Below are positions 54,591 to 64,000 of a stretch of DNA of 64,000 nt, one piece after another (position 1 is the stretch's first letter; each line of letters starts with the position of its first letter). A program made the translations under genes and the position numbers. The DNA comes from Bimuria novae-zelandiae CBS 107.79 (Eukaryota; Ascomycota; Dothideomycetes; Pleosporales; Didymosphaeriaceae), in assembly GCA_010015655.1 (NCBI GenBank), contig ML976691.1, positions 586,434-650,433 on the forward strand, in the 5' to 3' direction. The notes beneath the pieces are model-generated. The model ran no database searches, was not told the origin of the DNA, and saw nothing but the letters and a program-made list of their open reading frames with translations.

Positions 54591-55088
54591 AGCATGTACA
54601 TTGTTCACTTACTCATGTCATCAAAGCTTCCCATCTGACCTGCTTTTGAAAATACGGTCGTTGAATAGTAAAAGTTCTAGTGCGGGTCGTTCGCTAAGGT
54701 TCCTTCACTGTGCTGCTATATTTGTATTCAGGCATACTTCTCGGTCTCAACAAAGCTGCGACCGATTTTGATTTGGTAGACTTTGGAGCTTTGCAAGCTT
54801 CGTGAAGCCGCGGTAGATATTTGATTCGGTCATTGATATTTCAACACTCTTTGCTTTTGCTACTTTGTTCTCGGTGCATGTATAATATTTGTAACTGAGT
54901 TTTGCGAGGGACAGAGCAGGGCGCTAGGCTAGAGGTAGTCGCGCTAGACCAAAAGTAGATAGTGCTAAGCCTGAAGGGCTGGCACTACGTCACTGTGCAG
55001 ACTCCTACGTGAAACAACAGATAGGCGTTCACATTCAGTCGTGAAGGTACAAAGTTAGATATACAGTTCTATTTAGTATTATCTTAGT

Positions 55089-55110
55089 CCTGTGAGTTAC
55101 CTAGGATAAG
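55089..55110 (-). repeat. dispersed repeat core, minus strand
   Basis: On the minus strand this reads CTTATCCTAGGTAACTCACA, matching the repeat core with one base missing. It is isolated in the spacer between convergent genes. Confidence 0.45.
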
Positions 55111-55342
55111 CAACAAAAGTGGCTGACTGTACGTACTTCGTACCTGGTCGTTAGGCACTGATTCTTACATGACATATATAGAACACGTCTGGTCCCAATC
55201 TACGAAAATCACCACCCTAGTCAGATCTGTCCTCTTTTCCGGCGCCTTCATCGCTATTCGCCCACACAGGGTGATCTGGGGCATATATCTCCCCGTCCCT
55301 AGCACGGATCAGTACATGTACAACTTCTCACTTTCCAGGAAC

Positions 55343-58022
55343 TCACTTTGTCATCAACTGAAACTCAACGTTGGGTGAGGTTTGCAATGCCCACATCAAG
55401 GGAAGCCACATGTCAGGCACCGTCTGCAGGAACGAGTCGTTCCGGTAACTCTCTTCCCTCCTGATAATCTCGTTCGATTCAGCAAGGGCGATGGGAAAAG
55501 GCTCTAATTCCGGTTGGGGAGGGTGGTGCTCGCGCCACTGCTCTGGGTCGTTTCGCCGGACTTGGTTTTTCATATTCTGGAGCATAGCCTGACTGTAGTG
55601 GGAAACAGGCCTGGATTGAATGTCTATACCGATTCTTAGCAGTGTTTTGAGAGAAGGGTCATTCAAAGTACTAGCAGAAGCAATGCGCAACGTGAAAAAC
55701 AATATAAAAGCAAAAGCTTTGGCCAAACAACAGGGACATGAGCATTACCGTCCTCTTGACCACCCATCCTGGGGCAAAACGGGGTTGGTACTGCGCAACA
55801 ACAGGTGCATTATAACATACCGTCAATGAGGCAGCCTAGCGCGTGATACTTGGTTCCTCCGCATACCAAACATGGTACATCTTCGCTCAACGGCATTAGA
55901 GTGTTGAAAGGATTGTCCTGATCGAATCTTGGCTCGATCCTATAACCTCCAGCTGGGACCTCCGGCAGCGTTGATGGGGGCCGTCGCGGTCCCATATTTT
56001 GATCAAAGCTTGCGCTATTTCCGAAACCTCCCGCTGGAGTGGCAGGCAGGGTTAACGTGGGCCATTGCGGCTCGAGATTCTGATCAAAGCTTGCGCCAAT
56101 TCCGAAATCTCCCGCTGGAATCGCTGGCAATGTTGATGAGGATCGGTGCGTTTCCGACAAGGTCTGCGTATTTGTACTACTCTGTGCCGAGTTTTGGGAA
56201 GGCTGCGAAGGACGAGACGATTCAGGTGTTGCTGCAAGGTCGCCAAAGCTGCAAGTACCCGAATGAGATAACCAGCCTCGCTTTCTGCAGTCTTCGCCAC
56301 AATACCATTTGGATTCGCAAAAGCTGCAATGGCATGGAGCATTTACAAATGCAAGACTCTTCCCACATATGTCGCAGGTTGCTCTCGAGTCCGGATACGG
56401 ACTGGCTCCCCGCACAGTGAACCCGTCACTCGGTCCTAGCTTTGGATCTTGGACGACTGTTAAATCCTCATCCAGTAAGCCCAACATTTCTGGGAACTTC
56501 GGTGTGGGGTCTGCTTCGGTGCATTCCGGTCCCTCTACTGATCCATCACCCGTCACTGCCGGTATTTCCACCATATGCGTCAAGCCCAACGGAGAATCTA
56601 TATTGAACAGAGGTTGTGCGTCTTCTGCCTCATTTCCTGTCCCTGCTGAGGAATCAATCGCGTCCATTGATTCCAATATTGCTTCCAGACCGGGTGCGTA
56701 TAGCTCTGCATCCGGCATATTGAGTGGCTGTTCTGAGTTCCCGAGAGGCGAGCGTGGGTTTGCATCTTCGGAATGAAGTATGGGGGAGTTGGACTGCCTT
56801 GCTACATCCGGAACGGGGGGCTGAACTTGCGATCGGGGAGTTTCTGGGAGTTCCCTCCATGGGTTGTGAGGGTTAGTCAATTCTGGGGTATCCGGAGGCA
56901 CGAATAAGGGCGAGCTGTCAATTGACGATTGTGCCACCCCAGGTGGGGAGCCATTATACGAGTTGTACGGGGTTGGGTACACTGTACTTGGCCGAGGACT
57001 GTAGCTGCTATACATTTAAGTACGGTTCGCTTTTGTTTTGTACATTCGAGGGCAACACAACGTACCTGGGCCTAGAATTTTGCGTTTGTGGGGTATCTGG
57101 GATAACTATTGGAGTCCGAGAGGTACCTCCATTGAATCTTTGATGCTGTAACTGCTCAGAGCGTCGCTGCTCAGATTGTCGCTGCTCATATTGTAGCTGC
57201 TCATATTGTAGCTGAGTAGGTAGTGCGCTTGCGTGTTGCTGGTGACGTGGCGGCGCACTGCTCGTCAACTGGGATCGGGTCACCTCCGCGGCCGCGACGA
57301 GAGCAGCCGCTGTGGCTTTGGCTTGCTCACGATTTATCAGGTTATAAGATGTCAACCGCGAATACGCAAACCCCTGTGGCCGTTTGGGTTTGGGCGGAGT
57401 TTGGACGCGACCTCCTGTTATTCGGATGTATTCTTCGATTGACTCGGGCCGCGGGATAAAAGGTGGTCGCAAGGGAGAATGAAACGGCACGAGCTGTTCG
57501 CGCCGTTCTCGCTCCTCGCGCGTTAAGATCACGCCTGGCTGTGATTCCGGATGCGGTTGATCTCTGTTTTGGATGTAAAAGAGGGGAACCTCGGGGTGTA
57601 TACTCAGGCGGTAAGCGTCGAGCCTTACATCAGATGTAGTAGGGTATGCCTAATACGGTCAGCACACATGCATTTGACTTTCTGAACACTGTATAACCTA
57701 GGCGCAGGTAATGCAGCAGCTGAAAAATGGGACTTACCGGGACATCATGTGCTTGGAACACGGGCATTCCTAATACCGATCTCTCTGCTGCGATCGCCTC
57801 CATGTGCTGGGCTACCGTGCCAGTGCGGTACACCCGAAAGTTTTCCAACTTTCCAGGACACCATGTTAGCTTTACTTGAGCCACCCAAGGACCGCGCAAT
57901 CCGTGATTGTATGCGGAGAAAATTTGTTCGGGGCTTTCGAAGCCAACTCCAGTGACGTGGCGAGCACTTTCAATGGTGAAGCTCCAACCACCGTGGTTCT
58001 TCTGCTGTTCGGATAAATTCAT
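55343..58022 (-). CDS. MYND-type zinc-finger protein with internal tandem repeats
   Basis: Exons 57738-58022, 57066-57649, 55821-57007 and 55343-55623 (introns 88, 58 and 197 bp) give 778 residues. Exon 1 encodes a small folded region (GGWSFTIESARHVTGVGFES). The middle is disordered, with a QYEQ/QSEQ tandem stretch. A MYND-like zinc cluster lies at about residues 510-550 (CDICGKSLAFVNAPCHCSFC, then WYCGEDCRKRGWLSHSGTC). After it come three copies of a roughly 34-residue unit (LPAIPAGDFGIGASFDQN-like) and a CLVCGG knuckle. The last exon was joined through donor GTATGT and acceptor GGTATAG, which keep phase. The frame is open upstream through an intron (58026-58084) into 58085-58290, so the true start may lie further 5'. 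Function unknown; MYND fingers bind proline-rich partners. Confidence 0.7.
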
Positions 58023-60011
58023 GACCTAAAGCACCTTGTGTCACACCGGGATAGACAATACGAATGCGGGCATTGAGTACTCACTAGTTCTGCTTTGTGA
58101 TATCCGTCTTGATGCCCCGGCCTCAGATCTGTGGCATTATTGCGCGCAGAGCTCGAGAAGTATGGTTGCGCGATGAGGTCACCGGGTGGTTGAGGAAAGT
58201 GTGGATGCTCCGAGGCGGAAAGAGCTAAGACTCCAAGGTAAGATGTCTTCCGAAATATTATTACCAGTTGATACCACTCAACGACAAAACACAATCACTA
58301 AAGGGTTGTAGGTTGTTACGCTGGGCAAGATGCGAAGCAAACCGTTATAGTGGATCTCCAGCGCTGTTTTAACATCCAACGACTAAGGTGGGATTCATAA
58401 TCGTCGTTGGTCCTTTGTTGAAGTAATAGAGACCACAGTCAGAAGCTGAGCCTGCGACTCGAGCGAACGCCCTCGTGGGCGTTGCAAACGCTCCACCGTC
58501 TTTCCATTCCACAACGATCTGTTTGTTACCGGCAATGGAATTTTACCAATTTCGTCCTGACAGATGGGCCGCTCACACAAGATCTGGCACTGGAAACCCT
58601 CGAAAACTGGCCATTGGAAGATCTCTCGTGTTGAGCGTGCGTATCTTATTGTTTATGGGTTGCGCCAGGCCGAGACTTGGAAGAGACAGGAATTCCCCAG
58701 ACTGATTAGTTGCCAATAGGGATATCCCGGGAAACTTATCAGCTCTTGAGATTGGAAATGGGTGTAGCGCCAAAATTGAACGCTGTCGTCAAGCCCAATT
58801 AGCGAAAAGATGCCGCCTGCCCGGACGCAGTATCACGAGCTTCGTAGGGTCCACCGCTTTCAAATGCGTCGCCAGGCTCGAATATTCATGAACAGCCCAC
58901 TCTTCGCCCGCAGATCCGTGCGGTGTTGGAGAATTCATGTGTGGATGGCAAGTACCCACAGCTGCCCCTGGTGCCGAATGCCATCTCAACACGTCTCTCA
59001 ACACCCATCGCACGAGACGAGATCCATTCTCCACGCAGTCATTCCACGTGCACCTAGGCACACGTGAAGTGGTAATTGGTAATCCAACAAGGTTCTGGTG
59101 TTGAGGTGTAGTGTGTGGGCTAGATCCATGGGACGAAGAGCACTTGAGGCCGCGGAAAAAGCGCGCGACCTCGCCGTCCGATCCTTCCCACCACACGAAG
59201 AATGGCGATGCCGCCTTGCGCGCGTGTTGGTGCCTAGAGGAAACAGCTGCCGAACTGTTGATGAAGAGACGTCGATCAGCAAGCGTCCACAGGTCTTAGC
59301 GCGTTATATTGCTGTCGGACCGGTAAAGAGTGCTTATTGGTCAATTCAGACTGTCCGGATTGACCGAACTCGACGCTCGTCATTAGCTCAGGCTCCCTAA
59401 TATCGACATCGCTAGATCGCCCTTGTTGAATTGGAACGATAAGCAGACTGGCATGGCTGGATCGTTCCCAGATGCTGCTTCACCACCTACAATGGAGAAG
59501 ATGCCGCTCAGACTAAATCAACAAAGTTCCATCGCAAAGATCTATTGTCATCATTATTACCGAAACACAAGGATCCCTTCTGGTAGCTCATACATCCACG
59601 CTTCAAGGGTACCAAAGAACACCTACCAGCGCGATGGCGAACACTCGCTTATACCCCAAAAGAACTGGTTCACCCTGTGGCGATCCGATAAAGTCCGGGG
59701 TCAAAAGCGGGGACATCGCTCTGGCGCAGCATCTAGCGCTAAGATCTCCACATGGATTTCTACTGAACAGCAACTGTTCAGACGTTCGGGGACCTCGCCG
59801 AGGTGCGGCGGGCGGGACCTGACAGCATCCTGCATGCACCATGACGACCACTTCGACAGCTAGGTGGTACCTAGGTAAACCTTACTCTACCGTTCCGGTC
59901 GTAGTATTTCCATAGACGTCCTCCCCGCTGCGCGTCCTCAATTGTTCCCTCACGCTCGTGCACAAATCAGGCGCATTTCTCGAGCTTGAATCGTTCCTAC
60001 ATACCAGAACC
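58023..60011. other. long intergenic region
   Basis: Nearly 2 kb. The left 270 bases may include a 5' exon of the MYND gene. The rest has overlapping frames without domains on both strands and no recognisable RNA gene or repeat. Confidence 0.4.
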
Positions 60012-60919
60012 ATGGGTGAAACCGGACCCTTCTACCTAACCAGCGTGTCCAACGGGCACGTCCTTGCGCGCTCTCCCAACGGCCAACCCTCCGGCGTCGT
60101 CGCGCAAAACTGCGGCGACCAAGACCAGCCACAACAATGGATCATAGAGCAAGGCTCAGAACCCGACATCATCGCGCTCCGCTGCGTCTCGAACAACGAG
60201 TACCTCCACGCCAACGGCGGCACCAATTGGTCTACCGTCGGCACGGGCGAGAAGCAATGGTGGTGAGCTTCGAGCGAGGACGTGACGGCGCCGCAGGCGT
60301 GTAGACTGAGCCCTGTAGAGTTTCCGAATGTGTATTTGAATCATTTCCAGGGGATTAGGGTCGCGAAGGGGCAGAGTATGAAGGTGCATATGTGGCAGTG
60401 GGAGGTGAACAAAGTATCATCACTATGCACGATGGTGTTTGAAAGATGCTGATTGAAATGCAGAAACAATGGGAGTTCTGCCTAACGTGGTATTTCTGCA
60501 CCGCTGTGTCCGCTATTTCAAACGCAACTTCACAGGCTAGTACGCCGGCTGCTACGACTGAGGACAACGAGGCGCACGCCGAAGAAGAGTCTAAGCCAGA
60601 GCCAGATCCCGAAGCCGACCCCACCGCCGCAAAGTTCCAAGAACTGGTGCAAGCCCTCGCGCGCCAGGCAGCGGAGCTCGAAGAACAAAAAGCGCAGTTC
60701 AGGCGGTATACAGAGAAGCAGAAGGCACCGAACAAGAAGGAAAAGAAGGAGAAGGAGAAGAAAGATCCGACGCCATTACCTGCGCCGGAAAAGCAGGTGA
60801 CAGTGCCGGCCACCAACGGGGTAGCAAACGAGCTGAAGAAGGATGATTGCGAACATGTGGTGCTCCCGCCGCCGAGGAAGATTAGGCGGAAGGTAGTTGG
60901 GATTGTGTATGCGAAGTAG
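60012..60919 (+). pseudogene. beta-trefoil-like protein gene with an in-frame TGA
   Basis: The frame starts at ATG (MGETGPFYLTSVSNGHVLAR) and resembles a fascin/ricin-type beta-trefoil (GVVAQNCGDQDQPQQWIIEQ; LRCVSNNEYLHANGGTNWS). At 60264-60266 a TGA interrupts it after KQWW. The same frame then continues as ASSEDVTAPQACRLSPVEF and GIRVAKGQSMKVHMWQWEVN to a plausible donor at 60414. It resumes in phase at 60464 (or 60536), ending in an acidic then Lys-rich coiled tail (QALARQAAELEEQKAQF) at 60919. The single stop makes it either a recent pseudogene (TGG to TGA), a readthrough gene, or a truncated 84-residue protein. No signal peptide. Confidence 0.55.
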
Positions 60920-61247
60920 ACTGGAACAGGGATTGTGAAGGGATGACAGGCATAGCTTAGGTGTCGAGGGTGATTGCTGCGTAACGTCGAGGAGCCTGGA
61001 GTTCCTTGAGTCACGCGAAATGTTCGTTTTACTAGGACGCCTGTCTCGACTTCGCTAATATCTTTTGCATACCACATGCGGGCATGCTGTGTTCCTCCTG
61101 GCTGTCATATCGGTTCTTGAACTTCTCGCGTGCCTGCCACGCTGTGTTACTCCCGACTGTGGCATCTATTTTGATAACCCCTCTTATTCCTATCTACCTC
61201 ATGATATATCTAGCTACAACATCCTTTTAGAAACCTCTTATACCCAT
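60920..61247. other. convergent spacer
   Basis: About 330 bases between the trefoil-like gene and DUR3. Nothing recognised. Confidence 0.4.
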
Positions 61248-63535
61248 CTACACCAAGTGCTCTCCAGCTCCGCTATTCCCCTCCCATCTACTTCCCCCCT
61301 CCTCCTGCCTCCTCCGATACAGCTCCTCCCAAAACGTGCGCGTCTCCCAAACCGGCAGAAAGCAGCTAATCGCACTGCTCACAAACACCCATATAAAGCT
61401 GATAATCACCCAGGCGGTGAAGAAGCCGCGACTGAAGATGTAGTGCGTGAAGAACATGGGCATGGGAAGGAGGTCGAGAACGAAGGTTAGTAGGAAAGAG
61501 GAGATGCACGCGAGTTTGAACGCGCGATGCAGAGAGTTTGGCGAGTCTTCTTGCTGAGTCGCAGGGTGTGGTTCGGCGTCTATCATGTCGCGGGGAGCGG
61601 CGCAGGCGAAGGCGGCGTGACGGTACGATTGCTGGGCTTCTCTGCGTCGGACAGGCGGTCCTTGATGCTCTCTGGCATATCGACGCTGTCGTCGTCGTGG
61701 CTCACGCCCTGCGTCACGGGAATCGCGTTGATGGCCCGCGTGATTTCCCAGTCGAAGTCGTCCGGGCCGATCTGCGAGATGGTGACCGTGACGATCAGGC
61801 CCGTCATGATACTCGCGAGACACCCCACGAGCGTCTTGTCCTCCATGCCTGTCGTCGCGACGGTGACTTCGCCGTAGTAATGGTACGCGGACGTTACCCA
61901 GGCGATCAGACCTGCTGCGAGGCCAGCGATACGCCCAGAAATTGCGCCTGCGCGGCTCTGCTTTTTCCAGACTATCGCGAAGGCGGTGGGGAACACGGCG
62001 CCGCCTATCAGGATGCCCATTACCCTGGGGAAAAAAGCTGTCAGTCACGGAGATCGAAAGGGCAAGGGAAGAGTAGGATCTACGCACAAGAATAACCATC
62101 CCAGGTCAATAGTCGCGACATTCCAAATACACGCGAACACAACCATCATCACCCCGAACACACAGATCATGATATGCGACATGAAGATCAACTGCTGCGG
62201 CGTGGCCTTCGGCTGCACATACGCCTTATACACGTCAAATGTCAGTAAACTCGACACCGCGATGAGCTCCACAGAAGCGCACGACGTCACCGCCATGAAC
62301 AGCACAACCAGGAGCGCAGCCGCGCCATTCTTCCCCAGCAGCGCAATCGCCGCGTACGGCGCCGCCAGCCCAGACGAGATCTCCGACGCCGTAGGAACGT
62401 TCGGGTACGTAGGGAAGCTCGGGTGGTCCGTCAGCGCGGCGGCCGCCAGCCCCAACGTCGTCGAGAACCCGAAGGGTATTGCGAACCATGCGATGCCGCC
62501 GAGGATGTACGTTTTGACGGCTGTGGATGGCTGGGACGCGATGGCGCGCTGCCAGTATGCTTGGTCGAGGAACACGGTGCCGGACCCCGAGCAGAACTGA
62601 ATGACGCCGAAAATGAGGCCAAAGTTGCTTTTCAGAGTGACGTAGGACCCGTCTTGGTTGCCGGTGATGGGGCGCTGGACGGCGGCTTTCTGGAGAAGGG
62701 AGTACATCGCGCTGGGGGAGCCAATGACGGGTTTGGTGGCGTAGGTGTTGAACATGAAGTAGAGGATGATGATCATGAGGATGAGTGTGTGGGAGTAGTC
62801 GCAGAGGAAGGTAGCTCGGAGACCGCCGAGAATGACATATGCGCAGAAGCCTATATTGATCAGGGACTCGTCTATGCAGGAATCGAAAGGGATGTACCAA
62901 CGAGGATGAGAAAGATAGCAGCGTAAACGTTCATGCCCGTGAGCGCAGTGACGACGGCACTTCCACCGAGGAGCAGCTGGCTTCCGACGAGAATGTTCGT
63001 GATGAACGCGAACACCATGAATACCAGGTGTGCCGCACGTCCGTATCTTGCGTTGATGATCTCGAGGTACGTGTGGTATCTTGGGGCATTCTGCTTGACC
63101 TTACAAGCCAGAATCGAGAACAAGAGAATCTGGACAGTGGCTCCTGCGGCGTACCAGAAGGGCCCTGCAACCCCGTAATTGTAGGCGACCTGATCGTTTC
63201 AGTCAATTCAAGCATTCAATCTCACGTGAGAAAGCTCACATTGCTTGATTGCAGCAGTGTAGCCGCCCAAGTCCATGCTGAGACGATGCCAGAAGCGATG
63301 AGGCCTGGCTTGACACTCCGCGATGCCGTGTTGAACTCTTCGGACTGCTTCGTAGAGTACGCGGTGTAGCGGTTTTGTATCCACGATATGCCCATCATCA
63401 GGAAGGCAAAGAAGAATCCGATTCCCACAACGACGCCTATGTACACCTTAGCAACCCATTGTTTCAAGCACCTGCAAAGCAAAACCTACCATAGCCGGCG
63501 CCGACAGGCAAGATGGCTGCCGCAGAGTCTGCCAT
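61248..63535 (-). CDS. DUR3: Dur3-type urea/polyamine:proton symporter (SSS family)
   Basis: Exons 63490-63535, 63240-63436, 62898-63189, 62088-62850, 61627-62024 and 61248-61579 give 675 residues, in the family's size range. Key parts: GYGVVVGIGFFFAFLMMGISWIQNRYT (restored by the first splice), VAYNYGVAGPFWYAAGATVQ, KQNAPRYHTYLEIINARYG, ILGGLRATFLCDYSHTLI, FLDQAYWQRAIASQPS, MAVTSCASVELIAVSSLLTFDVYKAYV, WLFLVMGILIGGAVFPTAFA, and the last membrane segments MFFTHYIFSRGFFTAWVIISFIW. About 15 transmembrane helices are expected at the plasma membrane. It takes up urea, and in some fungi polyamines, and is usually under nitrogen control. The last intron (47 bp) lacks a good branch site; the alternative is a frameshift. 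Confidence 0.9.
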
Positions 63536-64000
63536 ATCTTATTCAAGCACATATACCAACACATTGCCCTTGGGCGCAATCGCACTCTTATATATCCCAA
63601 CTTATCTTTGACAAACCCTTGTCACAACTATCCCACAGCATCGCTGCATCACTCCCCAGTCCGTCGCTCCCCTCGCAAACTGCCGGCGCAAACTACCACC
63701 GCGAAAGCCCCAAGTGGTGAGAACGGTTGGAGTAAGTGGAGGTCCATGACGCTGCACGTGCGTACCTACTCCAACCCGAAGTCGCGATAAGGTGTGCACC
63801 ATGCACCGCGATATCTCCGCACGAATTGATGTTCCCAAAGCGGACAGGGATGTGAAGGGATTGCCTGTTGAGGCTTAGGCGGTGAAGATCGCGCGGCTGC
63901 TGTGAAGATAACGCTTGTGAGGAACGAGAGGGGGTTTTGCAAATCGTTAGTATGTCTTCTCCGTTATAGCTGTAGAAGCTGTAGATAGGGAGTTTGGGTG
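63536..64000. other. DUR3 upstream region to window edge
   Basis: About 465 bases with no supportable gene. The reverse complement holds the DUR3 promoter. No GATA-factor array was evident. Confidence 0.35.

Larger units (their letters stand above)
54540..55342. other. intergenic, convergent
   Basis: About 800 bases between the 3' ends of the NACHT and MYND genes. It holds a short AGAGAT microsatellite near 54570 and one minus-strand repeat core near 55089. No gene was seen. Confidence 0.4.

Noticed and set aside
59423..59863. 146-residue plus-strand frame
   Set aside because: No ATG-supported family match; overlaps an equally open antisense frame, and composition is not gene-like.
1..64000. 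CRISPR arrays, operons with ribosome-binding sites, riboswitches or rRNA genes
   Set aside because: Intron-rich eukaryotic DNA; no regularly spaced repeat array or rRNA sequence was seen.

Overview
The window is nuclear DNA of a filamentous ascomycete, most likely a Dothideomycete. Its genes are interrupted by short introns, mostly 47-60 bp, with GT...AG ends and CTAAC/CTGAC-like branch sites. The gene content is typically fungal: Zn2Cys6 regulators, Hap5, Dur3, DUF6601, an NLR-like NACHT/ankyrin protein, and a transposon decayed in the pattern of repeat-induced point mutation (RIP). Class level is an inference. Gene models below were assembled by joining reading frames at splice sites, and all exon lengths were checked for phase.

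Layout. (1) 1-80: start of a secreted-protein gene leaving the window. (2) 1.8-18.2 kb: a compact metabolic cluster. It holds an ALDH-like protein lacking its catalytic residues, a small unknown protein, a flavin monooxygenase fused to an acetoacetate-decarboxylase-like domain, a regulator with both C2H2 and Zn2Cys6 fingers, a LigB-type extradiol dioxygenase, an MFS transporter, a fumarylacetoacetase-family hydrolase, a cupin and a CocE/S15-type hydrolase. Together these fit uptake, hydroxylation, ring opening and C-C hydrolysis of an aromatic compound; the substrate is unknown. (3) 18.2-24.5 kb: a decayed zone with a gene remnant, a cysteine-rich secreted protein, two MITE-like elements and a pogo/Fot1-type transposon. 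(4) 24.5-36.6 kb: housekeeping genes, namely mitochondrial uS10, purine nucleoside phosphorylase, Fcf2, Hap5, cytosolic malate dehydrogenase, TRAPP subunit Trs33 and a conserved unknown. (5) 38.9-43.6 kb: a Zn2Cys6 regulator beside an MFS exporter. (6) 44.6-64 kb: a secreted SGNH esterase with FG-GAP/VCBS repeats, a DUF6601 membrane protein, a 1663-residue hydrolase-NACHT-ankyrin protein, a MYND-finger protein, a beta-trefoil-like gene with an in-frame stop, and a Dur3-type symporter.

A short dispersed repeat (core TATCCTRGGGTAAC) recurs at 11.6, 15.2, 31.9, 32.2, 33.5 (twice) and 55.1 kb. Two copies lie inside introns of the malate dehydrogenase gene. The two fullest copies are about 100 bp and one has GGCTATA/TATAGCC ends, so this looks like a small MITE or introner-like family.
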